Virus record (IMG/VR): IMGVR_UViG_3300009124_000009
Span: 1 to 64,000 of that record
Length of the DNA stretch: 64,000 bases
Strand: one strand, 5' to 3'
DNA from: a virus
Position numbers and translations under genes: made by a program. The number at the start of each line of letters is the position of its first letter. Positions within the stretch are counted from its first letter, which is position 1. Below, piece after piece: positions 1-6,614 of the stretch. The notes beneath the pieces were generated by a model. That model saw only the letters and a list, made by a program, of their open reading frames with translations. It searched no databases and had not been told where the DNA came from.

Positions 1-63
1 GCAGAAGACGGCATACGAGATTCCTCTACGTCTCGTGGGCTCGGAGATGTGTATAAGAGACAG
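1..63 (+). other. Illumina P7/Nextera adapter (artefact)
   Basis: Bases 1-21 match the 3' part of the Illumina P7 oligonucleotide, 22-29 are an 8-base i7 index (TCCTCTAC, Nextera N712 read in adapter sense), 30-44 are the Nextera read-2 primer and 45-63 the 19-bp Tn5 mosaic end. Phage sequence starts at base 64, in the middle of a gene. This is untrimmed library adapter, not phage DNA, and it means the left contig edge is artificial. Confidence 0.98.
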
Positions 64-183
64 GTATATTGGATCATTATAACATCTTGCAAATTCGGCA
101 ATTTGCTCATTAGTAAATTCCTGAGCAACGTTTGCACGTTTTAGATTAGGATTACCTAAATATACTTCTTGCTGAGCACTCAT
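64..183 (-). CDS. 17: Terminase large subunit (gp17-like), N-terminal fragment
   Basis: Forty codons are readable from the ATG at 183 (starting MSAQQEVYLGNPNLKRANVA) until the adapter interrupts the frame. The short N-terminal part with LGNPNLK, an EFTNEQIAEF helix and a DPIY motif is what cyanomyovirus homologues of T4 gp17 show before the ATPase domain. gp17 is the packaging motor ATPase and headful nuclease; those domains lie beyond the contig edge. Position downstream of gp16 fits, although several small genes separate the two. The truncation is an assembly artefact rather than a mutation. Confidence 0.72.
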
Positions 184-187
184 TTTA

Positions 188-262
188 TTATTTCACAGGC
201 CAAGTTGATTCTAATGTTATAGTCAATAACATTATGAATCCAAAAATAAAAATACTAGTCAT
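188..262 (-). CDS. Putative 24-residue membrane peptide
   Basis: A 24-codon frame starts at an ATG that overlaps the stop of the preceding 37-codon frame (sequence GATGACTAG on the coding strand) and ends with two stop codons just before the gp17 start. The product (MTSIFIFGFIMLLTITLEST and four more residues) is almost entirely hydrophobic and could form one membrane helix. Support is only the overlapping start, the hydrophobicity and the tight packing. It may be spurious. Confidence 0.35.
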   Translation of the reverse strand: MTSIFIFGFIMLLTITLESTWPVK

Positions 263-368
263 CTTTGAATAAATTTACTAATGCAGTAAATGCTGCATGA
301 AATGCAACATAAAGAAAGAATTCTTCTTTTGCGTCATCCTTTCTTCTTTTCCTCGTAGCAGCAGTCAT
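255..368 (-). CDS. 37-residue basic/amphipathic protein, unknown
   Basis: The frame starts at an ATG overlapping the TGA of the nuclease gene (ATGA type), which favours translational coupling. The product begins with a basic stretch (MTAATRKRRKDDAKEE) and continues with an aromatic, hydrophobic helix (FFLYVAFHAAFTALVNLF) ending KDD. A basic head followed by a hydrophobic helix suggests a peripheral or membrane-inserted peptide. No family was recognised. Confidence 0.55.
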   Translation of the reverse strand: MTAATRKRRKDDAKEEFFLYVAFHAAFTALVNLFKDD

Positions 369-817
369 TCGACCAGCGTACCATGAGCACGACGAATCTC
401 TCTCAACTCTTCAAAGTCTTTCTGCTTAGTTCCGCCATCGTATGCCCAGGCGTAACCTTCGTCAATCATTTGTTCGTTGAGAGAGACTTCTGCGTCTCCG
501 ATGTAGAGCCACCCGAGTAGTCTGCCATATTTGCCAACACCCCCAACAAGCTCAGTACGAACAGTGAGCTCATCATCACCAGCAATCGCACCTTCGAGTT
601 TTTCTTTGAGCCAGTTGGTTGCGTCGTATCCAAGTGCTTTCTCTTCTAGGTCTTTGGTTCTTTTTTCTGGCGTGTCCACACCAGCAACTCTAACTCGTTC
701 TTTTTTATAAAGGTCAAAACCGAGATCGATCGTGACATCAATCGTATCTCCATCAAGAACTCTATTGATCTCGATCACTCGGAAGTTGTAGCAACTCTTC
801 CGACTCGGGGGTGTCAT
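365..817 (-). CDS. Staphylococcal-nuclease-like thermonuclease
   Basis: The 150-residue product carries the SNase (OB-fold) signature: a DGDTIDV calcium-site segment, RVRVAGVDTPE with a catalytic-type Arg and Asp/Glu, and KYGRLLG with the second Arg region, followed by LNEQMIDEGYAWAYDGG. This family cleaves DNA or RNA with Ca2+. Similar genes are common in cyanomyoviruses near terminase, where host DNA breakdown or concatemer trimming has been proposed, which is inference here. No signal peptide is visible. The start is uncertain: ATG codons occur at 826 and 817 and a TTG at 844. I chose 817 because the conserved part begins soon after it. Confidence 0.85.
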   Translation of the reverse strand: MTPPSRKSCYNFRVIEINRVLDGDTIDVTIDLGFDLYKKERVRVAGVDTPEKRTKDLEEKALGYDATNWLKEKLEGAIAGDDELTVRTELVGGVGKYGRLLGWLYIGDAEVSLNEQMIDEGYAWAYDGGTKQKDFEELREIRRAHGTLVE

Positions 818-959
818 GGCTCCCATGGGATTCTCTAGTATCAACTAGTAATATATAGCGCACAACCCATATCACACCAATAAGAAGGAGCGCGATTGAA
901 AAAATCACGCTCCATACAGGGTCATTTATATCATTTAGCGGGCGGAGGAGGAGGTTCAT
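762..959 (-). CDS. Small single-pass membrane protein, unknown
   Basis: The frame encodes about 65 residues from the ATG at 959 (73 if the ATG at 983 is used). One clear transmembrane stretch (VWSVIFSIALLLIGVIWVVR) is followed by a polar acidic tail. Its last 56 bases overlap the start of the nuclease gene in another frame, and its start overlaps the end of a 42-codon frame. Dense overlap is usual in this part of the window. No family was recognised. The convincing membrane helix is the main support. Confidence 0.55.
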   Translation of the reverse strand: MNLLLRPLNDINDPVWSVIFSIALLLIGVIWVVRYILLVDTRESHGSHDTPESEELLQLPSDRDQ

Positions 960-1059
960 TAGACCCAAACATTTTCGGACCATCTCTATATCTAGGATTA
1001 GTCTTCACTTCGTGTTGTATCATCTCACCCAATTCGTCAGCACATCGACACCAATCCAT
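931..1059 (-). CDS. 42-residue hypothetical protein
   Basis: A short frame from the ATG at 1059 ends with a proline run (NEPPPPPAK). It contains two cysteines close together (DWCRCADELGEM) and a charged middle. The open frame continues upstream for 14 codons without an ATG, as far as a TAG, so the true start is uncertain. It fills the gap between two small membrane-protein genes and overlaps the downstream one by 29 bases. Unknown function, modest support. Confidence 0.45.
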   Translation of the reverse strand: MDWCRCADELGEMIQHEVKTNPRYRDGPKMFGSNEPPPPPAK

Positions 1060-1128
1060 TCTTGCATCGTGTGCGCCTAATGCTTTTTTAGATATAACCT
1101 ATACCAATGGTGCCAGAGTTTACTACAC

Positions 1129-1314
1129 TCAGCACTCTTCTGGTTTAGATGATCCTCCTGATACATGGCGCGTGAAGGGCTCCCAATGCTCCCAATTATA
1201 TTTATGGACAGCCCACATTCCAAGAATAGGTACAAAAACAAGAAGCAACCCCATGACTCCTAGACACCATGGGGTATTCATCACTGCTCTCACAAACAAT
1301 TGAACATTATGCAT
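1129..1314 (-). CDS. Small membrane protein, unknown
   Basis: Sixty-one residues with one strongly hydrophobic segment (CLGVMGLLLVFVPILGMWAV) at about residues 17-36, followed by a tryptophan-rich polar stretch and a short Lys/Glu tail ending in Cys. It lies 11 bases after the stop of the upstream 85-residue gene, consistent with one operon. No family was recognised. The row of small one-helix proteins here (three to five genes) suggests membrane-targeted accessory functions, but nothing in the sequence gives a specific role. Confidence 0.6.
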   Translation of the reverse strand: MHNVQLFVRAVMNTPWCLGVMGLLLVFVPILGMWAVHKYNWEHWEPFTRHVSGGSSKPEEC

Positions 1315-1325
1315 TTTAGCAATTG

Positions 1326-1583
1326 TCAGAAGGGGAGAGATGGTGTTGACGCTTCTGGAACAACTCCGCCAGTTGCACCAGGAAGTTCTGGCATTTCGGG
1401 CATAGCAGCATCTAGCATACCAGGGAGGGCACTAGTAACTGCCTCTGTTGCTGCCTTAGCAGCAGCACTCTTTGCTTGATCGATAAGAGCATCTTTATTT
1501 AGATATACATAAGCACCACCACCAATAATGGCAGCACTGGTTAGACCAGAAAGCAAAGCGATAACGTTGATTAGTTTTTGCAT
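1326..1583 (-). CDS. Membrane-anchored Ala/Pro-rich protein, unknown
   Basis: Eighty-five residues: MQKLINVIALLSGLTSAAII gives a hydrophobic N-terminal anchor or signal helix through about residue 27, followed by an alanine-rich helix (AKSAAAKAATEAVTSALPG) and a low-complexity Pro/Gly/Met tail (PEMPELPGATGG) that ends in LPF. Proteins of this design are common as conserved hypotheticals near the terminase genes of cyanomyoviruses, as I recall. Whether it is exported or stays as a one-helix inner-membrane protein cannot be decided. The gene is separated by 3 bases from the upstream gene stop. Confidence 0.7.
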   Translation of the reverse strand: MQKLINVIALLSGLTSAAIIGGGAYVYLNKDALIDQAKSAAAKAATEAVTSALPGMLDAAMPEMPELPGATGGVVPEASTPSLPF

Positions 1584-1586
1584 GGT

Positions 1587-1877
1587 TCAAATATCTTTGT
1601 TATATCTATCTAGGGAATTGCTAAATTTGTCAAGATCTGCTAATCTTTTCTCCCATGTGTCGCCAGAATCAGATCCTTTACAGGGATTGATGCATTGAAA
1701 GTTCCCGAACTTATTACATACCAAACCAGCGAGATCATGAGGATCACCAAGTTTTCCTGTTCCAGACCAATAGTGCTGTCCATTCAACCACAAAGCACCA
1801 CATTTAGGGCACTCTACTCGATCCATCTTCAGATCTGAATACTCCTTTGAAGGATCATACTCTGGACGGTCAGTCAT
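1587..1877 (-). CDS. Zinc-ribbon-like small protein
   Basis: The 96-residue product has a CPKCGALW pair at about residues 23-30 and a second pair (VC...FQCINPC) about 30-40 residues later, a spacing compatible with a treble-clef or zinc-ribbon metal site. Tryptophan, histidine and glycine are frequent between the pairs (WLNGQHYWSGTG). The start overlaps the end of the upstream membrane-protein gene by 8 bases, so the two are likely co-translated. The protein could bind nucleic acid or another protein; no specific function is visible. Confidence 0.65.
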   Translation of the reverse strand: MTDRPEYDPSKEYSDLKMDRVECPKCGALWLNGQHYWSGTGKLGDPHDLAGLVCNKFGNFQCINPCKGSDSGDTWEKRLADLDKFSNSLDRYNKDI

Positions 1878-2091
1878 CTTTTTGTTCCTCTGGAAAAACG
1901 TGCTTTATAATAGAAGTCGGTGGAAGATTCAAATCACTTTCCAACTTACGGCGCATAGGGTAAGTTCTAAGCAATAAACACCTATACCTCATTTGCACAT
2001 CGAGGTACGCGAATACATTCATCGTGTTTTCATACCCAGCATATGCAATCATGCATACCAATATCAACACTAGGAAGTAGAATCCAAGCAT
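1870..2091 (-). CDS. N-terminally anchored membrane protein, unknown
   Basis: Seventy-three residues start with a hydrophobic helix (MLGFYFLVLILVCMIAYAGY), followed by a basic, aromatic part (YRCLLLRTYPMRRKLESDL) that fits the positive-inside rule for a cytoplasmic C-terminus, and an acidic tail. It is the first gene of the small cluster after a 109-base gap. The gap contains a TATACT hexamer that could serve as a -10 box but lacks a well-spaced -35 box. Confidence 0.65.
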   Translation of the reverse strand: MLGFYFLVLILVCMIAYAGYENTMNVFAYLDVQMRYRCLLLRTYPMRRKLESDLNLPPTSIIKHVFPEEQKDD

Positions 2092-2170
2092 GAAAACTCA
2101 TCCGACTAGTAGTAGTATACCTACTATCTATCGAAAATAGTGTAAAACTATGTTACAAAATGTTTAGCAG

Positions 2171-2191
2171 TACTTATTTGCTTTATAAGTA
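2171..2191. repeat. AT-rich perfect inverted repeat in the 2092-2200 gap
   Basis: TACTTAT at 2171-2177 and ATAAGTA at 2185-2191 form a perfect 7-bp inverted repeat around a 7-base loop, just beyond the stop of the DUF3008-like gene. It lacks a T-run on the minus strand, so it is a weak terminator candidate; it could stabilise a 3' end or bind a protein. The rest of the gap is AT-rich and shows no gene. Confidence 0.45.
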
Positions 2192-2200
2192 AAGATTTGC

Positions 2201-2833
2201 TCAACAATTCCAAGCACGCAGAGACTTGTTGATTCTGCTATCTGGGTCTGAGGCAGTTTTCTTAGAAGTCAGTTTGGACTTCATACCTTTCATTCTAGCG
2301 CAGAAGGATGCCCTCCTGGGATTTCCAACCTTCTTGCTTGGTGCTTTGAGGTCAGATCCTGGATTTTCCTTCTCATAAGACTTTCGTCCTTTTTCGTTGA
2401 GTCCACCTTCAGAGGATTTTCCTGCCTTTCTTGTCCAGGCTGCGGATGCTTCTGCGATGAATTGGTCATAGGTTTTTAGAGTTTCTGACTCTTGATAAGA
2501 AGCAACGGCATCCATGTTATGCTCGGTGTCAGTAATCTTTGCCTGCATCCAAGCAGGAAGATTCTTTTCCTTCTTACCAAGTTTTTTCTTGAGTGTTTTG
2601 ATATTCTTTTCGGCACTATCTAACTGAGATTGTGCCATCGAAACCTCATGATCTTTTTCTTCCTTCTTTACAGGAAGACCTTTGTGTTTTGTTTTTGCAA
2701 AATCCTTTACATCGGACTTGGACATGGAGGAAGCAGCTTGGGCAACCTCAGGTGAGGGGTTTTCCATTTCCCCCTTCTGAGCTGCCCTAACCATCCCGAA
2801 GAACCTTTGTTGTGCTTTGGATTTCGCTGACAT
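2201..2833 (-). CDS. DUF3008-like plus basic C-terminal domain protein
   Basis: The 210-residue protein opens with KSKAQQRFFGMVRAAQKGE, the hallmark of DUF3008, a short domain frequent in large phages. A Lys/Glu-rich coiled-coil-like middle (about residues 60-95) follows. The C-terminal ~85 residues (WTRKAGKSSEGGLNEKGR, NPGSDLKAPSKKVGNPRRAS, RINKSLRAWNC) are strongly basic and match another conserved phage domain (DUF6321 as I recall). DUF3008 is sometimes seen in structural or processed virion proteins, but the function is unknown. The gene starts 4 bases after the stop of a virion protein gene, so it probably belongs to the late operon. Confidence 0.8.
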   Translation of the reverse strand: MSAKSKAQQRFFGMVRAAQKGEMENPSPEVAQAASSMSKSDVKDFAKTKHKGLPVKKEEKDHEVSMAQSQLDSAEKNIKTLKKKLGKKEKNLPAWMQAKITDTEHNMDAVASYQESETLKTYDQFIAEASAAWTRKAGKSSEGGLNEKGRKSYEKENPGSDLKAPSKKVGNPRRASFCARMKGMKSKLTSKKTASDPDSRINKSLRAWNC

Positions 2834-2837
2834 GTTA

Positions 2838-3380
2838 TCAACCCGATACTTGGACTTCGTTGATCCACATGGTCATGCCATTAGTGCTATCACCCTTTGC
2901 CTGAATCTTGATGCTGTTAGCAACAGTAGCGGCACCTGCAAACGCAGCACTAGCAGACTGGTCGGAGTCAATGGTGATAGTTGTGTTAGTTACAGCAGTA
3001 ACCTCAACATGAGTTACGTTGTAAGCAGCAGTATCACCACCTGTGAGAGTAACGTAATCACCAACCACGAAAGCATGGGCGGGAGTGCCACCGCCACCAA
3101 CAGTCAGGACACAGGGATCAGCAGCAGTAGCAGCAATGATTTTTGCTCTCTTGGGTTTGGCAAGTTTGAAGATTTCAGCACCATTGACAGGCATATGGAT
3201 CACCTGATCCGTCGCTACATTAGGAGCACCACCCCATGCAAAGTGATTGCTATGCGAATCAACATTGATAAATCTGTAATATCCAGTTTTTACTGTATAT
3301 GCAGCAGTTGTTTGAGGAGTATCACTATTATCAGTGAGACTACCCATATCCTGCACAGGTGTTGTTACATTCGATGACAT
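2838..3380 (-). CDS. Small virion structural protein (beta-rich), unknown
   Basis: The 180-residue product is Thr/Val/Ala-rich with alternating hydrophobic residues, typical of a beta-sandwich virion protein. It contains YRFINVDSHSNHFAWGG and a repeated pattern VLTVGGGG and ITIDSDQSASAAF, without membrane segments or coiled coils. A late-type promoter (GATAAATA) lies 27 bases upstream of its start, inside the 3' end of gp16. Location between terminase small subunit and the DUF3008 gene suggests a head, neck or decoration role; that is inference. Confidence 0.7.
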   Translation of the reverse strand: MSSNVTTPVQDMGSLTDNSDTPQTTAAYTVKTGYYRFINVDSHSNHFAWGGAPNVATDQVIHMPVNGAEIFKLAKPKRAKIIAATAADPCVLTVGGGGTPAHAFVVGDYVTLTGGDTAAYNVTHVEVTAVTNTTITIDSDQSASAAFAGAATVANSIKIQAKGDSTNGMTMWINEVQVSG

Positions 3381-3389
3381 GGCACTCAG

Positions 3390-3812
3390 TTAGATTTCTT
3401 CTGTATTATTTATCTCCTTTTGTTGCTTTAGCAGTTTCTGTAGTTCTGCTGTACTACCAACAAAAAGTGCATTGGTAGTATTTTGTGTAATCTTTTTCTC
3501 TTCAGCGTCTAGATCTTTCATCTTCTTCTGAAGATCAATCAACTTGTCTGCTACGTCTCCGACGTTTTTGATAAGTTGACCAGCAACCTCATAAGCACGA
3601 GGATGATCTGACGCTCGTGCCACATCAAGTATTCCATCAACTGCCTCCTGCCCTTTCATAACTAGGCTATGTAGTTGAGCACGAGTTGTCTCATAATCTT
3701 GCTTGACATCTTGTGTCTCGCTTTTCTTTAGTTTCGGTTTGTCATCTTCATACTTCTGAATCTCAGAAGGTTCAATACCAAAGGCATCATTTAGACCGTC
3801 AAAAGTGCTCAT
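3390..3812 (-). CDS. 16: Terminase small subunit (gp16-like)
   Basis: The 140-residue protein starts MSTFDGLNDAFGIEP and is almost entirely helical, with a long heptad-like segment (about residues 85-135, KLIDLQKKMKDLDAEEKKI). This is the layout of T4 gp16, a ring-forming DNA-recognition subunit that regulates the gp17 motor during packaging. Its start overlaps the gp15 stop by 4 bases (ATGA), so the two are probably coupled. Order gp15-gp16 matches T4. Confidence 0.85.
   Translation of the reverse strand: MSTFDGLNDAFGIEPSEIQKYEDDKPKLKKSETQDVKQDYETTRAQLHSLVMKGQEAVDGILDVARASDHPRAYEVAGQLIKNVGDVADKLIDLQKKMKDLDAEEKKITQNTTNALFVGSTAELQKLLKQQKEINNTEEI
3407..3414 (-). promoter_or_regulatory. T4-type late promoter candidate (GATAAATA)
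   Basis: The coding strand reads GATAAATAATAC within the last codons of gp16, 27 bases before the start of the 180-residue virion protein. T4-like phages use a single -10 type box, TATAAATA, read by a phage late sigma factor; cyanomyovirus versions keep ATAAATA. Confidence 0.6.
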
Positions 3813-4642
3813 GTAATTTCCTCATCAGTATCGGTCACTGGATTACGCTTCTTCATATCTGTAAACTCGGAGTAGAGTTCATTGAATCCAAAGTCGTCAT
3901 CTGGATCTGTAAATGGATCGTCGAGAACATCCACAACTCCATCTTCGTTGTAATCGACTTTCGCTTTTGGAGTTGCCGTGTAGCGAGTAACACGAGGTGC
4001 TCTTGCCTGATCCATAGACGTGTAGGTGTCCACGATTGCCTTCTTGATTGCGGCAGAATCGGTAACAGGACCATATAGATATGTCTTTGCAGTAAACTCT
4101 AGTGTGTAGATAATTGCACGACGAGTTGCAAAGTCACCTTCATAAGTATCCTGATAGTCAATACTATTCAGGGTGATGGGTACATCCCTAATTTCATTTA
4201 CAGTCTCTACAAGTTTCAACGTAAGGTTGTAATGTGGTTGAAAGAATGGTAGAATCTGCTCAAGAATTTGTAGAGAATCATCTTGCGTCTTTGCAATGAT
4301 TCCTATAGTAAACCCGATGTTATATGGGACTGGCATAAACGCAGTCTTAGCATCACTATCTTCTGATGGGATCTTGATCTTTGCTGTAGGTGCAACTTTT
4401 CTGGATGAGTCATACTCAATACGACCCATCTCGAAAGAAAGTCTAGGTAGAGTAATCTGAACCCTCTTGTTAGTTGGGTCTGCATTTTGATCTAGTCTTG
4501 CTAGAAATTTATCGATAGGACCGTATGCCAGAGGCACTTTCATTACCTCTGTGTCGCGACGTAGTTCAATATTATTGAACATCGTGCCAAAGGCAATAAC
4601 CGTCTTACGGATTATATTGTGATAAAAGTATGTTCCTAACAT
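3809..4642 (-). CDS. 15: Tail sheath stabiliser/tail completion protein (gp15-like)
   Basis: The 277-residue product resembles T4 gp15 in length and motifs: an N-terminal YFYHN...IRK opening, LPRLSFEMGRIEYD, and QILEQILPFFQPHYN, which corresponds to the T4 segment QIVEQILPYFQPHF. gp15 caps the tail tube and sheath at the head-proximal end. The C-terminal ~60 residues look like an extension; they contain DYNEDGVVDVLD, a dockerin/EF-hand-like calcium loop. The start overlaps the gp14 stop by one base. Confidence 0.9.
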   Translation of the reverse strand: MLGTYFYHNIIRKTVIAFGTMFNNIELRRDTEVMKVPLAYGPIDKFLARLDQNADPTNKRVQITLPRLSFEMGRIEYDSSRKVAPTAKIKIPSEDSDAKTAFMPVPYNIGFTIGIIAKTQDDSLQILEQILPFFQPHYNLTLKLVETVNEIRDVPITLNSIDYQDTYEGDFATRRAIIYTLEFTAKTYLYGPVTDSAAIKKAIVDTYTSMDQARAPRVTRYTATPKAKVDYNEDGVVDVLDDPFTDPDDDFGFNELYSEFTDMKKRNPVTDTDEEIT

Positions 4643-5805
4643 TAGAATGTATCGCTATCGGACCCTACTAGACCAAAGGGATTGCCCTCAGTCCAATCGA
4701 TAATATCATCATCCAGAGTCTCGTATGTCGAGTTCTGATCGTATGTACTATTCGTATTATTTAGTGTGTTATAAGACTCAGGACTCCAGAGAGCACCAGA
4801 AGTTTCGCCTTTGAGGTATTCAGAAACATTGAACGTACCAGTGCGATTGATAACTTCAAGTGCTCTAGTAGTGCTGTTCCAAGACTTGACTTCTGCGTGA
4901 ATGTCTTTGGGAGATTCTTGAATGTCTACAGTAGGTGCAGATGTATATCCAGTACCACCATTAGTAATAGTGAATCCAGTTACCAGACCTGCATCGCTAA
5001 CGGTTGCTGTTGCTGTAGCACCTGTACCTCCACCACCAGTCAACGTAACTGTAGGAGGTAGTGCAGATTTATAGTATTGACCACCACTGGTAGCAGTTAT
5101 AGAAGTGACAGCATCACCAGTAATAGTAGCAGTAGCAGTGGCAGTATAAAGATCACCAATAACGGTCTCACCAACAGAAAAATTGCCAGACCCACCAGGA
5201 TCCATAATAAGTTTGATACTGTTAGCAAATTCAGTTTCAACAGCATCAATAGCAGCAACGCCAGTATCAATAGATTCATCGGAGTACTCGAAGAGTTCGC
5301 ATTGCATTTCCCAAACGTACCCTTTACCTAACTGATAAAATGGACGTTCTACTTCTACAAATTTTATTTCAAACAAATGGTTTGTGATTGGGAACCAAAT
5401 TAGATCGCCTTCGTTTGGACGACCCTCTACTGCTAGAGTAACATTGTCGTCAACCTTTTCTGCAAATTTCTTACGGGAGATGATGAACGTTGTCTTGTCT
5501 TCGATACGAATACCAAACTTACTTAGTAGTTCTCCCTGCCCTTCCCATCCTTCTACATTATTTACATATGCCCTACAAGTATATGCAGAGTCAAATGAAG
5601 ACTCTTGAATCTCATTCAAAACATCATCGGATGTTACGCGAGTTCTTGGGATGTAATAGATATCCTGACCGTATATCTCAATAGACTCTACGATCAGATT
5701 CTCGAAAAATGTTTGCTCTTGTGCAGAACCATTGATATTGATTCTACAAGAACTACTATAGTCCGACTGAATGCAGTTGTTTGGTGGAGAATTTTGATAA
5801 GTCAT
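4642..5805 (-). CDS. 14: Neck protein (gp14-like) with glycine-rich insertion
   Basis: At 387 residues the protein is longer than T4 gp14 (256). The N-terminal ~180 residues carry the neck-protein core (SAQEQTFFENLIVESIEIYG, DIYYIPR, WFPITNHLFEIKFVE, LYEF-type WEMQCELFEYSDE). Residues about 200-300 hold a GGxGY-type beta repeat module (GGGGTGATATATVSDAG, TNGGTGYTSAPTVDI) also present in gp8 and the giant protein. gp13 and gp14 form the collar that joins the head to the tail. It overlaps gp13 by 4 bases at one end and gp15 by one base at the other. Confidence 0.87.
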   Translation of the reverse strand: MTYQNSPPNNCIQSDYSSSCRININGSAQEQTFFENLIVESIEIYGQDIYYIPRTRVTSDDVLNEIQESSFDSAYTCRAYVNNVEGWEGQGELLSKFGIRIEDKTTFIISRKKFAEKVDDNVTLAVEGRPNEGDLIWFPITNHLFEIKFVEVERPFYQLGKGYVWEMQCELFEYSDESIDTGVAAIDAVETEFANSIKLIMDPGGSGNFSVGETVIGDLYTATATATITGDAVTSITATSGGQYYKSALPPTVTLTGGGGTGATATATVSDAGLVTGFTITNGGTGYTSAPTVDIQESPKDIHAEVKSWNSTTRALEVINRTGTFNVSEYLKGETSGALWSPESYNTLNNTNSTYDQNSTYETLDDDIIDWTEGNPFGLVGSDSDTF

Positions 5806-6608
5806 CCTACGAGATCCATTGGAGGTAGTTCATATCTGCTATGAAGTTCTTGGACTAGTGCTTCCTTCTTATTTCTACCATCTTCTAGAATTTGGCGACC
5901 ATTCAAAGTAACACCACCAAGCATTTGCACACCATCATACTTACTCAGGTTTTGTCCCCACTGCTGCTGGAACAGTGCTTCAACATATCCCTTCAACCAT
6001 TCATTGTTATATGCACTAGTATAAACTTCTGGGTCAACACCAAAACTACCATCAACCAAAATATACTGACCCACTTCTAACTCTCTCCAGTCAAAGTCTA
6101 GGAAGAGTTTGTTTTGATGTACTGTCCATCTCACTCTACGATTCTGAGAAGAATTGGTTACCCAATCCAAAGTCTCAAGATATTGCGATGTCATAAAGTA
6201 ATGTAAGATCTGACCATGAGTGAAGTTGTAAATATCATTCAGGAAGATCTGATACTTGATATTGAAGATGTTGCCAGGAACTACACTGCTAGGACCAACG
6301 CTTGTGTAAACGTGGTTGATTCCTAGCGTAGTTGGCGGCATATCAATCGAGTTTGTCAACTCCGACCAATCAGTACCTGTAATCGCAGTAGAACCAGTTG
6401 CAGCAGTTTTCATTGCTTCAGTTACTTGAATGCGAATGAAACCCTGGTAAGAACCTTCGTAATGAAACTCTTGCCAATGTTGAATTGCTTCCTGAACTAG
6501 GTCATCCAGTTGCTCATCGCATACGTTGATGTCGATTGCTGGATAACCTAATCTACGGAGACAATAGTTTTTTAGTTCTGTTGCCGAAGCAGGTTTAGTT
6601 GCTGACAT
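5802..6608 (-). CDS. 13: Neck protein (gp13-like)
   Basis: The 268-residue protein starts with a helical segment (ELKNYCLRRLGYPAIDINVC) followed by DEQLDDLVQEAIQHWQEFHYEG, matching the conserved N-terminus of T4 gp13 homologues. T4 gp13 is 309 residues. Its role is completing the neck and allowing head-tail joining together with gp14. The gene begins 6 bases after the fibre-like gene, and the order fibre-gp13-gp14-gp15-gp16 follows T4. Confidence 0.88.
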   Translation of the reverse strand: MSATKPASATELKNYCLRRLGYPAIDINVCDEQLDDLVQEAIQHWQEFHYEGSYQGFIRIQVTEAMKTAATGSTAITGTDWSELTNSIDMPPTTLGINHVYTSVGPSSVVPGNIFNIKYQIFLNDIYNFTHGQILHYFMTSQYLETLDWVTNSSQNRRVRWTVHQNKLFLDFDWRELEVGQYILVDGSFGVDPEVYTSAYNNEWLKGYVEALFQQQWGQNLSKYDGVQMLGGVTLNGRQILEDGRNKKEALVQELHSRYELPPMDLVG

Positions 6609-6614
6609 GTTTTA

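Noticed and set aside
896-1303. 135-codon plus-strand frame near the nuclease gene
   Set aside because: It overlaps three minus-strand small genes, two with clear membrane helices, and has no start signals.
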